From Avibacterium sp. 20-132 (GTDB lineage Bacteria; Pseudomonadota; Gammaproteobacteria; Enterobacterales; Pasteurellaceae), in assembly GCF_023611925.1 (NCBI RefSeq), contig NZ_CP091456.1, forward strand, positions 310,001-374,000: a stretch of 64,000 bases of DNA, written 5' to 3'. A program made the position numbers and the translations under genes. The notes under the pieces were generated by a model. The model worked only from the letters and a program-made list of their open reading frames with translations, did not search any database and had not been told where the DNA came from. Numbering within the stretch: position 1 is the stretch's first letter; every line of letters starts with the position of its first letter. This document shows, in pieces, positions 20,405-31,548 of the stretch.

Positions 20405-21814
20405 ATGAATCATTTTTCGCGCCGTCAATTTTTCAAAACTGCCCTCACAGCGGGGGCATTTTCTGCTATTCCTGCGCCATTATGGGCTGCCGAACGCCAA
20501 CCTTTGCGCGTTCCACCACTAATGGAAACACGTCGTGGTAAACCTGTTTTTTTAGAAATGAACAGCGCACAAGCGCAATTAGAACGGGGGAAAACCAGCG
20601 AAGTTTGGGGATTTAACGGTAATTATTTAGGCCCAACACTCAAAATGCGCCAAGGGGATTTCGCCAAGCTGAATTATCGTAATAACTTAACACAAATGGT
20701 TGCCTTAGCCATTCAAGGGCTACAAGTAAGCGCTGAATCACTCGGTGGTGTTGCGCATCCTTTTATGCAAGGACAAAGCTGGTCGCCAATTCTTCCCATC
20801 ACCCAAGCTGCCTGTACCTGCTGGTATAGTGCTTGTACTCTCGGGCATTCGGCTTATCAAACTTATCGTGGACTGCTCGGACTGTGCATTATTGAAGATA
20901 ACGAAAGTCGTAAATCCAGCTTGCCACAAAAATATGGCGTAAACGATATTCCTTTAATTTTGCAAGATATGCAATTAAATGATGAAGGTGTGCAATTATT
21001 CCAACAAAATCGACCGCACTTTTTCGGTAATCGTTTATTGGTAAATGGGCAAGAAGCCCCCTATTTAGCCGTACCGCGTGGTGTTGTGCGGTTACGTTTA
21101 CTTAACGCCTCCCTTTCGCGTCGCTATGAATTACGCTTTGATGATGAACGCGATTTCCAACTTATCGCCCTCGATCAAGGCTTTTTACCACAAGCGAAAA
21201 CAACTAAGGTGCTGTTTCTTGCACCGAGTGAACGCGCAGAAATACTTGTCAATCTAAACGAAGGGGAAAATGCCACCTTAATCGCAGGAAAAAAACGGAA
21301 TTTTTTCAGTAAACTAACGGGCTTTTTCGGCACTAATGAAGAATTGCTTGATAACACCGTTGTTGAGCTACGCCCACAAGGTTTAAGTAGTGCGTTTGCA
21401 CAAAATCATACAATGCAGTTTAATACTGATGCACTACAAGCATTAAAGGCGAAAATTCGTCGTGAGCGCCATTTCCAGCTTGATGCCAATAATGGAATGA
21501 TCAATCAACAACGTTTTGATCCAAGACGGATTGATGTAAATGCTGAATTAAACAGCACTGAGCGCTGGATTCTCACCGCCAACGAACCTACTGGGTTTAA
21601 AATTCAAGGGGCAAAATTTATCCTTGAACGTATCAATGATAAGCCCGTTGCTGAAAGCGATCTCGCTTGGAAAGATAGCCTGTGGATTGAAGGTCAAATG
21701 CAGATTTTAGTTCGCTTTCAACACCCTTCTTCTAACAGTCATCCTTTCACCTTTGGTGCAACGGATTTGCTCGCAGCGGATAAAGGTTGCTTAGGCTTAA
21801 TGGTGGTGCAATAA
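20405..21814 (+). CDS. ftsP: Cell division protein FtsP (SufI), copper-free multicopper-oxidase fold
   Basis: FtsP is a Tat-exported periplasmic protein that stabilises the division ring under stress. The start is the ATG at 20405, 1 nt after plsC; the frame back to 20357 lies inside plsC. The twin-arginine signal is [15 protein letters not shown]. The 469 residues follow the cupredoxin plan, but the copper ligands of true multicopper oxidases are gone: where oxidases have WYHPH this protein has [10 protein letters not shown], and no HXH pairs are seen in the C-terminal HPFTFGATD region. That loss is normal for FtsP and argues against oxidase activity. Confidence 0.92.
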   Translation: MNHFSRRQFFKTALTAGAFSAIPAPLWAAERQPLRVPPLMETRRGKPVFLEMNSAQAQLERGKTSEVWGFNGNYLGPTLKMRQGDFAKLNYRNNLTQMVALAIQGLQVSAESLGGVAHPFMQGQSWSPILPITQAACTCWYSACTLGHSAYQTYRGLLGLCIIEDNESRKSSLPQKYGVNDIPLILQDMQLNDEGVQLFQQNRPHFFGNRLLVNGQEAPYLAVPRGVVRLRLLNASLSRRYELRFDDERDFQLIALDQGFLPQAKTTKVLFLAPSERAEILVNLNEGENATLIAGKKRNFFSKLTGFFGTNEELLDNTVVELRPQGLSSAFAQNHTMQFNTDALQALKAKIRRERHFQLDANNGMINQQRFDPRRIDVNAELNSTERWILTANEPTGFKIQGAKFILERINDKPVAESDLAWKDSLWIEGQMQILVRFQHPSSNSHPFTFGATDLLAADKGCLGLMVVQ

Positions 21815-21934
21815 AGAAATAACGCTAAGTTATGTGATATGCGCCTTTGATCTAAAAGTGCGGTTGAATTTTTGTTCGTTTTTTTGTTAAATCAAATAAG
21901 ATTTATAAGATAAAAAGTCGTTTAAGGTTTAGTT

Positions 21935-22762
21935 ATGTGTCAGCTATTAGGAATGAATTGCAATACCCCAACGGATATTGTGTTTTCTTTTGAAGGGTTT
22001 CGCCGTCGCGCAGGGCTTACCGATAGCCATTCAGATGGTTTTGGTATTGCCTTTTTTGAAGGCAAGGGCGTTCGCATTTTCCGCGATAACCAAGCAGGGC
22101 ATAGTTCCCCCATTGCAGATTGTGTAAAACAATACCACATCAAATCGTTCAACGTCATTGCACACATCCGTAAAGCCACGCAAGGTGCGGTAACGATTGA
22201 AAATACACACCCATTTATTCGTGAAATTTGGGGCGAAAACTGGGTATTTGCACACAACGGTAATCTGACCCAATTACCTGATATGTCAGAAAATTTCTGC
22301 CAACCTATTGGCTCAACAGATTCAGAAGCCGCTTTCTGTTATATGGCTGAACAGTTAAAAAATCGCTTTCGCAAAAAGCCCACCGAAGAACAGATTTTCC
22401 AAGTAATTCAAGAAATTAGCAAAGAATTGGCACAAGGCGGCACATTTAATTTCATTCTTTCAAACGGCGAATGGATGATTGCTCACTGCTCTACCAATTT
22501 GCATTACCTCACCCGTAAAGCGCCTTTTGGTACAGCACAACGTATTGATGATGACGGGGTGATCGACTTTCGCCAACATACCACAGAAAAAGATAAAGTT
22601 ACCATTATTACTACCTTTCCGCTGACTAAAAATGAGACTTGGACAAAAATGGAACACGGCGGTTTTGTGTTTTTCAAAGATGGCGATAAAGTTTACGAAG
22701 TCCTTGGCACCCCAAGGGAAGCCATTGATGATGGCACATTAGGCAATGCGAAAGCCGCCTGA
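21935..22762 (+). CDS. Class II glutamine amidotransferase, YafJ type
   Basis: This 275-residue protein begins MCQLLGMNCNTP, so after Met removal Cys2 becomes the N-terminal nucleophile of an Ntn-type glutaminase. Further family features are DGFGIAFFEGKG, AHIRKATQG, NTHPFIRE and VFAHNGNL, which build the glutamine site. The fold is that of the GATase II domain standing alone, as in E. coli YafJ; its physiological acceptor is not established. It is monocistronic, with an intrinsic terminator 15 bp after the stop. Confidence 0.88.
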   Translation: MCQLLGMNCNTPTDIVFSFEGFRRRAGLTDSHSDGFGIAFFEGKGVRIFRDNQAGHSSPIADCVKQYHIKSFNVIAHIRKATQGAVTIENTHPFIREIWGENWVFAHNGNLTQLPDMSENFCQPIGSTDSEAAFCYMAEQLKNRFRKKPTEEQIFQVIQEISKELAQGGTFNFILSNGEWMIAHCSTNLHYLTRKAPFGTAQRIDDDGVIDFRQHTTEKDKVTIITTFPLTKNETWTKMEHGGFVFFKDGDKVYEVLGTPREAIDDGTLGNAKAA

Positions 22763-22777
22763 TCACACTCTCGTTAG

Positions 22778-22810
22778 AAGCACTTTTATTGCCATTAAAA
22801 GTGCTTTTTG
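22778..22810 (+). terminator. Intrinsic terminator after the YafJ-type gene
   Basis: AAGCACTTTT (22778-22787) and AAAAGTGCTT (22797-22806) form a 10-bp perfect stem with a 9-nt loop and a TTTTT tail. Confidence 0.85.
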
Positions 22811-23146
22811 ATTTAGCTGTGTCCAACCTTTTTCTGTTATTGTTCGGATTTTTCCATAAAACGAAACCGCTTTAATTTTTGGTAACCCATTATCAATAAA
22901 GATAAAATACTCAATTTTGTTTTTTGTCGAAATAAAACAGCGCGAAATCGAAAGGATAAAAAGGTAAAATGTTAAAAAGACGTAAACATTTCTCTATTTT
23001 CTAACCAATTATTCAAGAAAAAATCGATCATTATCACAAATCACACCTTTTATCCTGTTTCGTATCCGCAATCGCTATATCATCTGCGCTGGTTAGATTA
23101 GGTATTCATCATACGCTAATCCAAGTTTATATAACGGAGTTCGGCA
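22811..23146 (+). other. 336-bp leader region of sdaC
   Basis: No gene of normal size lies here. A short frame at 22969 (MLKRRKHFSIF, 11 codons) has an AAGG about 7 nt upstream. TGTGATAATGATCGAT, read on the minus strand near 23023-23038, gives one good CRP half-site and a poor second half. A weak dyad GATTAG/CTAATC lies around 23095-23122, close to the sdaC start. The length of the leader and its separation from the previous terminator suggest that sdaC-sdaA control sits here, but no signal is strong. Confidence 0.4.
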
Positions 23147-24388
23147 ATGCTAAAAACAACCATAACAAATAAATTCGATTTACTTTGGACATTAAATTTA
23201 TTCGGTACGGCAGTGGGAGCTGGCGTACTGTTTTTGCCCATAAATGCAGGAATGGGCGGATTTTGGCCGTTAATTGCGATTATGCTATTAGTTGGGCCGA
23301 TGACTTATTTTTCACACCGCGCGTTATCTCGTTTTGTGTTGTCATCTTCCAAACCGGGGAGCGATATTACCGAAGTAGTGGAAGAGCATTTTGGGCAGGG
23401 CGCAGGGAAAATCATCACATTACTTTACTTTTTCGCGATTTTCCCTATTTTATTGATTTATGGCAATGGCATTACCAATACAGTGGAATCCTTTATAATC
23501 AATCAGTTAGGATTAAGCGCGCCAAACCGAATCCTACTTTCTTTCGTGTTGATTGCCAGCCTGATTTCAGTGATGCTGATGAGCGAAAAAATAATGTTAA
23601 AAATGACCGAGTTGTTGGTGTATCCCCTTGTATTTATTTTATTTTCTCTTTCCATTTATTTAATTCCTCAATGGAATACCGCAATGCTGCACCAAATGCC
23701 CGATGTAGCCAGCTTCATTGGCACGCTTTGGATCACCATTCCTGTATTAGTGTTTTCTTTTAATCATTCCCCAGCCATTTCTTGCTTTTCACAATCGCAA
23801 CAACGGGAATACCAATCACCAGAGCTGACCGAGCGCCACGCAAGCCGAGCATTAAAAAACACCTCAACCTTACTGTTATTTTTTGTTATGTTTTTCGTCT
23901 TTAGCTGTGTGCTAACCCTGACTCCTGAAGATTTAGTCCAAGCGAAAGCACAAAATATCAGTATTCTTTCCTTTTTAGCCAATAAGTTTGATAACCCTTA
24001 TATTTCTTACTTTGGACCTTTAGTGGCATTCCTTGCTATTACTAGCTCTTTCTTTGGTCATTATTTAGGGGCGAGAGAAGGCATTCAGGGGCTGTATCTG
24101 AAATTCTCAGGCAAACAAGGCATTACAAATCGAAAAAAATTGAATTTTTTCACCGCACTTTTCTTTTTATTGACGCTATGGGCGGTGGCAATTATCAATC
24201 CAAGCATTCTTGGCTTAATTGAATCTATTGGCGGACCAATTATCGCCGCTATTCTCTTTTTAATGCCAATGTATGCGATTCGTAAAGTGCCGGCGATGGC
24301 ACGTTATCGGGGCTATGCTAGTAATGTTTTCGTGACGATTATGGGAATCATCGCAATCTCAGCCGTCGTGTATGGATTATTTTATTAA
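23147..24388 (+). CDS. sdaC: Serine transporter SdaC (HAAAP family)
   Basis: This 413-residue polytopic protein has about 11 hydrophobic segments, starting with [21 protein letters not shown], the substrate-binding first helix of the hydroxy/aromatic amino acid permeases. The family also includes TyrP and Mtr. I choose SdaC because of the [21 protein letters not shown] segment ([20 protein letters not shown]) and because the L-serine dehydratase gene follows directly. It would import serine with protons for deamination to pyruvate. A compact GC-rich hairpin lies between the two genes. Confidence 0.9.
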   Translation: MLKTTITNKFDLLWTLNLFGTAVGAGVLFLPINAGMGGFWPLIAIMLLVGPMTYFSHRALSRFVLSSSKPGSDITEVVEEHFGQGAGKIITLLYFFAIFPILLIYGNGITNTVESFIINQLGLSAPNRILLSFVLIASLISVMLMSEKIMLKMTELLVYPLVFILFSLSIYLIPQWNTAMLHQMPDVASFIGTLWITIPVLVFSFNHSPAISCFSQSQQREYQSPELTERHASRALKNTSTLLLFFVMFFVFSCVLTLTPEDLVQAKAQNISILSFLANKFDNPYISYFGPLVAFLAITSSFFGHYLGAREGIQGLYLKFSGKQGITNRKKLNFFTALFFLLTLWAVAIINPSILGLIESIGGPIIAAILFLMPMYAIRKVPAMARYRGYASNVFVTIMGIIAISAVVYGLFY

Positions 24389-24429
24389 TTAAGATAGAAT
24401 AGCCCACCTTTTGATAATAATTACCCTAA

Positions 24430-24448
24430 GCAGGGCGAAATGCCCTGC
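24430..24448 (+). promoter_or_regulatory. Hairpin between sdaC and sdaA
   Basis: GCAGGGC (24430-24436), GAAAT loop, GCCCTGC (24442-24448): a perfect 7-bp GC-rich stem. No T-tract follows. It lies 20 nt before the sdaA ATG, so it could be a processing or stability element, or it could affect sdaA translation. Confidence 0.55.
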
Positions 24449-24468
24449 CAGAAAAGTTCGAGAAAACA

Positions 24469-25833
24469 ATGATTAGTGTTTTTGATATGTTTAAAATCGG
24501 TATTGGACCTTCTAGTTCCCATACCGTTGGCCCAATGAAAGCTGGTAAGCAATTTGTCGATGATTTAGTGACAAAACAGTTACTTGCCCGTACCACTCAG
24601 GTTAAAGTCGATGTCTATGGCTCTCTTTCAATGACAGGGCGTGGGCATAATACTGATATTGCCATTATTATGGGATTAGCAGGCTATTTACCGCACGACG
24701 TGGATATTGATTTAATCCCTAAATTTATTTCTGATGTAAAAAGCACCGCACTTTTACCATTAGCGCAAGGGCAGAAAGTCGCGAAGTTTGATTATGAAAG
24801 CGATATGGTCTTTCATCAAACCTTTCTGCCATTGCACGAAAATGGAATGACGCTATCAGCCTATGAAAATGATAACTTGCTTTATCAGCAAACCTATTAT
24901 TCTATTGGCGGTGGTTTTATTGTTGATGAAGCCCATTTCAATCAGCAAGAAGAAAGCGACATCAATGTCCCTTTTCCTTATCAAAGTGCAGCAGATATTT
25001 TGCATCATTGCAAAGAAAATGGCTTGGCCTTATCGAGCGTGATGCTACAAAATGAAATTGCCTTACACGGAAAAGAAGCCACGCAAACGCACCTAAAACG
25101 CATTTGGCAAACGATGAAAGAATGTATCGAACACGGCTTGGTTACCGAAGGGTTATTACCCGGCCCTCTCAAAGTGGTTCGCCGTGCGGCGACTTTACAT
25201 CGTTTACTGCAAGCCAACAATGGGCTTTCCAACGATCCAATGAAAGTGATCGATTGGGTCAATATGTATGCGCTTGCGGTTAATGAAGAAAATGCCGCAG
25301 GTGGGCGTGTGGTTACCGCACCAACCAACGGTGCTTGCGGTATTGTGCCTGCGGTGCTGTCTTATTATGAAAAATTCATTTCGCCAATTACCGATGAAAT
25401 TGTAGAACGCTATTTGCTTGCTTGCGGAATGATCGGCTCACTTTACAAAATGAATGCGTCCATTTCAGGGGCAGAAGTGGGCTGCCAAGGCGAAGTGGGG
25501 GTTGCTTGCTCAATGGCAGCGGCTGGCTTAACAGAAATTTTGGGCGGTAGCCCCGAGCAAGTTTGTATGGCCGCTGAAATTGCGATGGAACATAATTTGG
25601 GGCTGACTTGCGATCCTGTGGGCGGCCAAGTGCAAGTGCCTTGCATTGAACGCAACGCCATTGCTTCCGTCAAAGCGATTAACGCGAGCCGAATGGCATT
25701 GCAACGCACCTCTAACCCACGCGTGAGCTTAGATAAAGTGATCGAAACAATGTACGAAACAGGCAAAGATATGAACGCCAAATACCGCGAAACCTCGCAA
25801 GGCGGTTTGGCAATCAAAGTGGTTTGTACCTAA
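24469..25833 (+). CDS. sdaA: L-serine dehydratase, iron-sulfur type
   Basis: SdaA deaminates L-serine to pyruvate and ammonia with a [4Fe-4S] cluster. The 454-residue single-chain enzyme has the N-terminal GIGPSSSHTVGPMKAG and, in the C-terminal catalytic half, conserved cysteines in TNGACGIVP, LLACGMIGS and VGCQGEVGVACS, which include the cluster ligands. It is paired with the serine transporter upstream and followed by a strong bidirectional terminator. Confidence 0.96.
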   Translation: MISVFDMFKIGIGPSSSHTVGPMKAGKQFVDDLVTKQLLARTTQVKVDVYGSLSMTGRGHNTDIAIIMGLAGYLPHDVDIDLIPKFISDVKSTALLPLAQGQKVAKFDYESDMVFHQTFLPLHENGMTLSAYENDNLLYQQTYYSIGGGFIVDEAHFNQQEESDINVPFPYQSAADILHHCKENGLALSSVMLQNEIALHGKEATQTHLKRIWQTMKECIEHGLVTEGLLPGPLKVVRRAATLHRLLQANNGLSNDPMKVIDWVNMYALAVNEENAAGGRVVTAPTNGACGIVPAVLSYYEKFISPITDEIVERYLLACGMIGSLYKMNASISGAEVGCQGEVGVACSMAAAGLTEILGGSPEQVCMAAEIAMEHNLGLTCDPVGGQVQVPCIERNAIASVKAINASRMALQRTSNPRVSLDKVIETMYETGKDMNAKYRETSQGGLAIKVVCT

Positions 25834-25846
25834 AATTTGCAGCAAA

Positions 25847-25876
25847 AAAATAAGGCGGTTTGTTCCGCCTTATTTT
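25847..25876. terminator. Bidirectional terminator between sdaA and dnaE
   Basis: AAAATAAGGCGG (25847-25858) and CCGCCTTATTTT (25865-25876) make a 12-bp perfect stem with a 6-nt loop. The A and T tracts on both sides allow it to end both converging transcripts. Confidence 0.9.
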
Positions 25877-25891
25877 ATTTTTACATTTCAA

Positions 25892-28800
25892 TTATTTAAA
25901 CTCAATTTCCACCGCACTTTCGCCGAGCATTTCCACTAGCGTATTAATCAATTCATCACTTGGATTCACTGACCACTGCACGCCGAGTTTTACTAACGCG
26001 CGTCCTTGTGGGCTTTGGTAATAAATATTAATGGGTAACGCACCACCGCTATATGGGCTAAGAGTATCTTTAAATTGCTTAATAAAATGTGGCGAAAGCT
26101 GTTCTTGCGTTAAGCAAATCGCCAGACTTTTGGCGTAGCGACTGCGTGCTTCGTCAAGGGTCATTAATTCTCGCACAGACATTTTTAAGCCTTGTGAAAA
26201 ATCATCAAAACTCACCTGCCCTGAAGCAATCACAATAGTGTCTTTCTGCAATTTTTCACCAAAACGATCGAGGCTTTCACCGAATAACGTGAGATCTAAA
26301 CGCCCCGAGCGGTCATCTAAGGTGGCAATGCCTAAGCGGTTGCCTTTTTTCGTGATCGCCACACGCGAACTCACCACTAAACCGCAGGTTGTGCTAATTT
26401 GTCCACGATAATTTGGCACAAGATCTTTTAGCCTTGTTGAGCTGTAATGGGCGATCTCTTTTAAATAAGGGCTAATCGGGTGGCTACTCAAGTAAAGCCC
26501 AAGGGTTTCCCGTTCGCCGTCTAAAATTTGTTTTTCGCTCCAACGTGGTGTTTTCGCATAAGCCTGCTCCACTTCTTCTGGCGTTTCAGTTAGCACGCCA
26601 AACATATCCGCCTGCCCGATAGCTTCATTTTTAGCATATTGATCGGAGGCTTTGAGGGCGTCTTCTAAATTTTTTGCCAGCGCGGCGCGGTGTGGGCCTA
26701 ATTTATCGAATGCACCTGACATTATCAGGCTTTCAAAAGTACGGCGGTTAATTTTCTTTAAATCTACTCTGGCGCAAAGATCGAATAAATCTTTAAAAAT
26801 GCCTCCTTGCTCACGCGCAAAAATCAAGGCTTCAATCGGGCCTTCCCCCACCCCTTTAATCGCGCCGATGCCATACACGATCTCGCCATTATCATTCACG
26901 CTGAAATGGTGTTTCCCGGTATTAATATCTGGCGGCGTAACCGTTAAGCCCATACGCAAACATTCATCGTATAGCCCAACGATTTTTTCCGTGTTATCCA
27001 TTTCAGAAGTCATTACTGCCGCCATAAATTCTGCGGGATAATGCGCTTTTAGCCATAATGTTTGGTAAGAAACCAAGGCATACGCCGCGGAGTGCGATTT
27101 ATTAAATCCGTAACCTGCAAATTTTTCTACTAAATCGAAAATTTTCATTGCAAGGTTACCGTCAATGCCGTTTTTAATTGCCCCTTCTTCAAATACAGAG
27201 CGTTGTTTTGCCATTTCTTCGGGTTTCTTTTTCCCCATTGCCCGACGTAATAAATCAGCTCCCCCAAGGGTGTAACCTGCTAGCACCTGCGCAATTTGCA
27301 TCACTTGTTCTTGATATAAAATGATACCGTAGGTTGGCTCTAAAATCGGTTTGAGTGAAATGTGCTGATATTCTGCGTCAGGGTAAGAAATTTCTTCTTC
27401 GCCGTGTTTACGGCGAATAAAATTATCCACCATTCCTGATTGCAACGGCCCCGGACGGAACAACGCAACCAACGCAATAATATCTTCAAAACAGTCTGGT
27501 TTCAGGCGCTTAATCAAATCCTTCATTCCGCGCGATTCTAGCTGGAATACCGCGGTAGTTTCTGCATTGAGTAACACTTGGAAAGATTGCGCATCATCAA
27601 GTGGGATACGATTAATATCCACTAACGGCTTGCCTTCTTTAGCCAGACGCGTATTAATCATATCTAATGCCCATTTAATAATGGTTAGCGTACGCAATCC
27701 TAAGAAGTCAAACTTCACCAGCCCAGCATATTCCACATCATTTTTATCAAAATGGGTAACTGGGTGTTTGCCTTCGCTATCACAATATAAGGGCGAAAAA
27801 TCAGTGATCAGCCCCGGCGAAATCACCACGCCCCCAGCGTGTTTCCCTGCGTTACGCGTTACCCCCTCGAGCTTGCGCGCCATATCAATTAATGCTTTAA
27901 CTTCTTCATCGCTTTCATAAATTTCAGGCAAACGAGGTTCTGCTTCAAAGGCTTTGGCTAAGGTCATTCCCGGATCAGGCGGAACTAATTTAGAAATGCG
28001 ATCCACAAAGCTATAAGGATGCCCCAGCACCCGTCCTACATCACGGATGACCGCTTTGGCAGCCATTGTACCAAAGGTGATAATCTGCGACACCGCACCG
28101 CGTCCATAGGTTTCCGCCACGTGTTCAATCACGCGATCTCGCCCGTCCATACAGAAATCCACGTCAAAATCGGGCATTGATACCCGTTCTGGATTTAAAA
28201 AACGCTCAAACAGCAAATCAAATTCAAGGGGATCAAGATCAGTAATTTTCAACGCATAAGCCACCAATGATCCTGCCCCAGAGCCACGCCCGGGTCCAAC
28301 AGGAATATCGTTATCTTTAGACCACTGGATAAACTCCATCACGATTAAGAAGTAACCCGGGAAACCCATTTGGTTAATCACGTCTAGTTCAACTTGCAAG
28401 CGTTCGTCATATTCTTTACGTTTTTCTGCCCGTTCGTTTTCATCGGGGAATAAAAAGGTGAGACGCTCCTCCAAGCCTTCACGGGATTTTTGTACCAAAT
28501 AATCTTCTGTACTAAGATCCCCGGTGGGAAATTTAGGTAAAAAATATTCCCCCAAACGAATGGTTACATTACAACGCTTAGCAATTTGTACGGTATTTGC
28601 TAGAGCGCTGGGAATATCTGCAAATAATTCACACATTTCCTGCTCAGTGCGGAAATATTGCTGATCGCTATATAATTTCGGACGTTTAGGATCATCTAAG
28701 GTGTAGCTATCGTGAATTGCCACGCGGATCTCGTGTGCCTCAAAATCTTGCGAAGACAAAAAACATACATCATTGGTTGCCACAAGAGGGATATGATGTT

Positions 28801-29368
28801 TTTCAGCCAATTTTAAGGCGGCTTGGATATAACGCTCTTCTTCAAGGCGACCTGTACGGCAAAGGCTTAAATAAAAATGATTGGGAAAAAATTCTTGATA
28901 AAAACGCACCGCACTTTCTATATCAGCAGGGTTATTCTTCAACAATTTTTTTCCGATATCGCCATTGCGTCCGCCAGAGAGAATAATTAGGCCTTCGCGG
29001 TGTTCCACTAGCCATTGTTGATCGATATAAGGTAAATCCGTGTAACCTCGTTCATAAGCTTTGGATAATAATAAGGTAATATTATGATAGCCCGTATTAT
29101 TTTTGGCGAGTAACGTCAGCTCAAAATGTTCATCTCCAAGCAAATCACTTTTCACTAATACATCAGCACCCACAATAGGTTTTATACCTGAAGATAATGC
29201 TTCTCCATAAAAACGGACTAAACCACAAAAATTGGTGAAATCTGTCAATGCCATTGCCACCATTTCGTTTTCCACGCAGGCTTTGACTAACGGTTTGACT
29301 TTAGCAATACCGTTAATCATTGAAAAATCGCTATGCACACGCAAATGCACGAAACGCGGTTCTGACAT
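25892..29368 (-). CDS. dnaE: DNA polymerase III subunit alpha
   Basis: DnaE is the replicative polymerase (C-family). The 1158 residues match the E. coli length. The PHP domain occupies about 1-270 ([19 protein letters not shown]). The palm aspartates are in [14 protein letters not shown] near residue 400, and [16 protein letters not shown] is the usual nucleotide-binding block. The fingers ([22 protein letters not shown]), a helix-hairpin-helix region and an OB domain (about 990-1070) follow. It stands alone here, not next to rnhB or accA. It converges with sdaA and is followed upstream by a YhiN-type gene. Confidence 0.97.
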   Translation of the reverse strand: MSEPRFVHLRVHSDFSMINGIAKVKPLVKACVENEMVAMALTDFTNFCGLVRFYGEALSSGIKPIVGADVLVKSDLLGDEHFELTLLAKNNTGYHNITLLLSKAYERGYTDLPYIDQQWLVEHREGLIILSGGRNGDIGKKLLKNNPADIESAVRFYQEFFPNHFYLSLCRTGRLEEERYIQAALKLAEKHHIPLVATNDVCFLSSQDFEAHEIRVAIHDSYTLDDPKRPKLYSDQQYFRTEQEMCELFADIPSALANTVQIAKRCNVTIRLGEYFLPKFPTGDLSTEDYLVQKSREGLEERLTFLFPDENERAEKRKEYDERLQVELDVINQMGFPGYFLIVMEFIQWSKDNDIPVGPGRGSGAGSLVAYALKITDLDPLEFDLLFERFLNPERVSMPDFDVDFCMDGRDRVIEHVAETYGRGAVSQIITFGTMAAKAVIRDVGRVLGHPYSFVDRISKLVPPDPGMTLAKAFEAEPRLPEIYESDEEVKALIDMARKLEGVTRNAGKHAGGVVISPGLITDFSPLYCDSEGKHPVTHFDKNDVEYAGLVKFDFLGLRTLTIIKWALDMINTRLAKEGKPLVDINRIPLDDAQSFQVLLNAETTAVFQLESRGMKDLIKRLKPDCFEDIIALVALFRPGPLQSGMVDNFIRRKHGEEEISYPDAEYQHISLKPILEPTYGIILYQEQVMQIAQVLAGYTLGGADLLRRAMGKKKPEEMAKQRSVFEEGAIKNGIDGNLAMKIFDLVEKFAGYGFNKSHSAAYALVSYQTLWLKAHYPAEFMAAVMTSEMDNTEKIVGLYDECLRMGLTVTPPDINTGKHHFSVNDNGEIVYGIGAIKGVGEGPIEALIFAREQGGIFKDLFDLCARVDLKKINRRTFESLIMSGAFDKLGPHRAALAKNLEDALKASDQYAKNEAIGQADMFGVLTETPEEVEQAYAKTPRWSEKQILDGERETLGLYLSSHPISPYLKEIAHYSSTRLKDLVPNYRGQISTTCGLVVSSRVAITKKGNRLGIATLDDRSGRLDLTLFGESLDRFGEKLQKDTIVIASGQVSFDDFSQGLKMSVRELMTLDEARSRYAKSLAICLTQEQLSPHFIKQFKDTLSPYSGGALPINIYYQSPQGRALVKLGVQWSVNPSDELINTLVEMLGESAVEIEFK

Positions 29369-29487
29369 AAAAAATCCTTGTTATTGTTGCCGTTGATTAG
29401 ATGAAAAGGGAAATTAGCCTGCCATTTTAACGAGATTTTGGCACGGATCAAATCTCTTTTTGCAGGCAATCAAAATGGGAAATGGGC

Positions 29488-30687
29488 TTATAAACAGGCA
29501 ATATGGCTGGCACAAGCGTAAGCTGAACTCCACGCCCATTGAAAGTTATAGCCACCAAGCCAGCCTGTTACATCTAGCACTTCGCCGATAAAATACAATC
29601 CTTTGACTTTCGTACTTTCCATTGTTTTTGATGAAATTTCGTGCGTATCTACCCCGCCCATTGTAACCTCTGCCGTGCGATAACCTTCTGTACCATTAGG
29701 GAAAATTTGCCAGTGATGAATAACATTATCTAACTGTTCCAACTGCCCTTTGGTTAAATTCGCCAATATTTCTATTGGAATGCTCTCTCTGGTTTGCCAA
29801 AGCTCTACTAATTTATTTGGCAAAATACGTGATAATGCGGTTTTTAACTGCAACTTCGGCGAAGTTTGGCGTAATTCAAGTAAATAATCACAAATAGATT
29901 GGTTGGGTAATAGATCAACTTCCACCCATTCATTGGGCTGCCAATAGTTAGAAATTTGTAAAATCGCCGGCCCCGAAATACCACGATGAGTAAATAACAA
30001 TTGGTTGATAAAAGATTGCCCATTTTCTGCACTGACGCGAACAGGCAAAGAAACGCCAGCAAGTGCGGTGTAAAATTGTTCTGTTTCTCGCCAACGAAAC
30101 GGTACAAGGGAAGCACGCGGTGAGATCACTGCCAATCCAAACTGTTCAGCAATTTGATAACCTAATGGCGATGCACCTAAGGCTGGCATTGAAAGCCCTC
30201 CCGTTGCCACGACTAGTTGATTACAATACCAAGTTTGCCCATTGGCTTGCACAGTAAAACCGCCTTTTTCTGACTTAGAAACTTGCTCAATGTGCTGGCG
30301 TAGCTGAATATTAACCTGATATTTCTTACATTCTGCGAGTAACAAATCCACAATCTGTTGTGAACTTTCATCACAAAACAATTGCCCGAGTTCTTTTTCG
30401 TGATAAGCAATGCCATATTCTGCGACTAAAGCGATAAAATCCCATTGAGTAAAACGAGCCAATGCAGATTTAACAAAATGTGGATTGTGCGAAAGATAAT
30501 GCTGTGGCGTAACCTCTAAATTAGTGAAATTACAAAACCCACCGCCTGACATTAAAATTTTTCGCCCCGCTTTTTTACCGCTATCAAGAACTGTTACCTG
30601 TTTACCTTGTTTACCAAGTTGTCCAGCACAAAATAGCCCAGCTGCACCTGCGCCAATAATTAGCGTATCAGAAACCCATTGTGTCAT
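29488..30687 (-). CDS. FAD-dependent oxidoreductase, YhiN/HI0933 family
   Basis: This 399-residue flavoprotein starts with a Rossmann FAD-binding motif (TLIIGAGAAGLFCAGQLGKQG) and ends with the family block TMGGVDTHEI...GLYFIGEVLDVTGWLGGYNFQWAWSSA. H. influenzae HI0933 is the structurally known member; its substrate is unknown. It lies 3 nt downstream of nrfG, as HI0933 lies next to HI0934, so it may be the last gene of the cytochrome maturation transcript. Confidence 0.88.
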   Translation of the reverse strand: MTQWVSDTLIIGAGAAGLFCAGQLGKQGKQVTVLDSGKKAGRKILMSGGGFCNFTNLEVTPQHYLSHNPHFVKSALARFTQWDFIALVAEYGIAYHEKELGQLFCDESSQQIVDLLLAECKKYQVNIQLRQHIEQVSKSEKGGFTVQANGQTWYCNQLVVATGGLSMPALGASPLGYQIAEQFGLAVISPRASLVPFRWRETEQFYTALAGVSLPVRVSAENGQSFINQLLFTHRGISGPAILQISNYWQPNEWVEVDLLPNQSICDYLLELRQTSPKLQLKTALSRILPNKLVELWQTRESIPIEILANLTKGQLEQLDNVIHHWQIFPNGTEGYRTAEVTMGGVDTHEISSKTMESTKVKGLYFIGEVLDVTGWLGGYNFQWAWSSAYACASHIACL

Positions 30688-30690
30688 TCT

Positions 30691-31548
30691 TTACTTTGCT
30701 CCATTTTTGGCGTTTTGTAGTATTTCTGCCATTTGCATACGTTGAATGATCGTGCGACGATCGATTCCCGATTTATCCGAATCCAACAGACGTTGCCAAA
30801 GTGCAATCGCATTGGCATAATCCGTTTTCATAAAGGCATCTCCCGCTAATAACGATAAACTTGATGCCTCTTTCGGATCTTGCTGTAAGGCTTGATCAAG
30901 CATAGCCTGCACTTGTGGGGTGATTTTTTGCCCTGCCTGTTGATACAACACATTCGCGGCTAAACCTAAAATAGCCGGTTTACCGCCCGTTAAACGATCG
31001 GCATAAGAATAAGCCAGCAGTGCATTATCAAATTCATTATTTTGCATATAAGCCTGCCCTAATTCGATCCAATCCTCACTGTTGTTAGGGTTTTGCCGTA
31101 AGCGCTGCTGAATTTTTTCCACATAGGATTCATTTTTTTGTCCCGTAGGTTGTTCCGTAAAAGGGGCGGTTAAGGGATCTACAAACGGTTGTTTAGCATG
31201 CACTTGCTGTTGATATTGCAGTTCAGTAGAAAAGCGATCAAGGGAAAAATAATAGCCTATCGGCAAGCCAATCAATAATAAATTTAATCCAACAAAATAA
31301 GGGCGTGCTTTTGTCTTGGAAGAAATAACAAAGTGCGGTTGTTTTTCTCGCTGTTTTTCATCATCAAGTAGCCGTTGGGCAAATTCTTGTAACAATTCTG
31401 GATCAAGCTTACCTTTTGTTTGTTGCTGATAAAGGGCAATATTTTGCTGTTGGCGATAATTTTTCTGCCAATTTATCCTTCGTCCTAAAGGTAACCAAAG
31501 CCCAAGACTAATCAATAATAAAAGGGTAATACCGATAAAAAAAGTCAT
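30691..31548 (-). CDS. nrfG: Cytochrome c maturation TPR protein NrfG/CcmI
   Basis: This 285-residue protein has an N-terminal membrane helix (4-22), a soluble stretch with a CcmI-like LLQEFAQRLLDDE, a second helix near 90-106, and a periplasmic TPR domain (about 150-280, with NNSEDWIELGQAYMQNNEFDNALLAYSYA). CcmI/NrfG proteins bind the apocytochrome C-terminus and present it to the heme lyase. The stop and the next start are separated by 2 nt from the yhiN-type gene, and the gene overlaps nrfF by 4 bp. Whether it is a CcmI or an NrfG is a matter of naming; the linkage to nrfE/nrfA favours NrfG function. Confidence 0.82.
   Translation of the reverse strand: MTFFIGITLLLLISLGLWLPLGRRINWQKNYRQQQNIALYQQQTKGKLDPELLQEFAQRLLDDEKQREKQPHFVISSKTKARPYFVGLNLLLIGLPIGYYFSLDRFSTELQYQQQVHAKQPFVDPLTAPFTEQPTGQKNESYVEKIQQRLRQNPNNSEDWIELGQAYMQNNEFDNALLAYSYADRLTGGKPAILGLAANVLYQQAGQKITPQVQAMLDQALQQDPKEASSLSLLAGDAFMKTDYANAIALWQRLLDSDKSGIDRRTIIQRMQMAEILQNAKNGAK

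Noticed and set aside
20405..21814. Active multicopper oxidase
   Set aside because: The HXH and WYHPH copper ligands are missing; the Tat signal and plsC linkage identify FtsP.
23147..24388. Identity as tyrosine transporter TyrP
   Set aside because: Same family, but the sdaA gene follows directly and no convincing TyrR box TGTAAA-N6-TTTACA is present upstream.
25443..25817. Minus-strand open frame inside sdaA
   Set aside because: It shadows the conserved catalytic half of SdaA; its composition follows the sdaA codons.
26652..27041. Plus-strand open frame inside dnaE
   Set aside because: It is the complement of strongly conserved DnaE coding sequence, with no ribosome binding site or recognisable protein.
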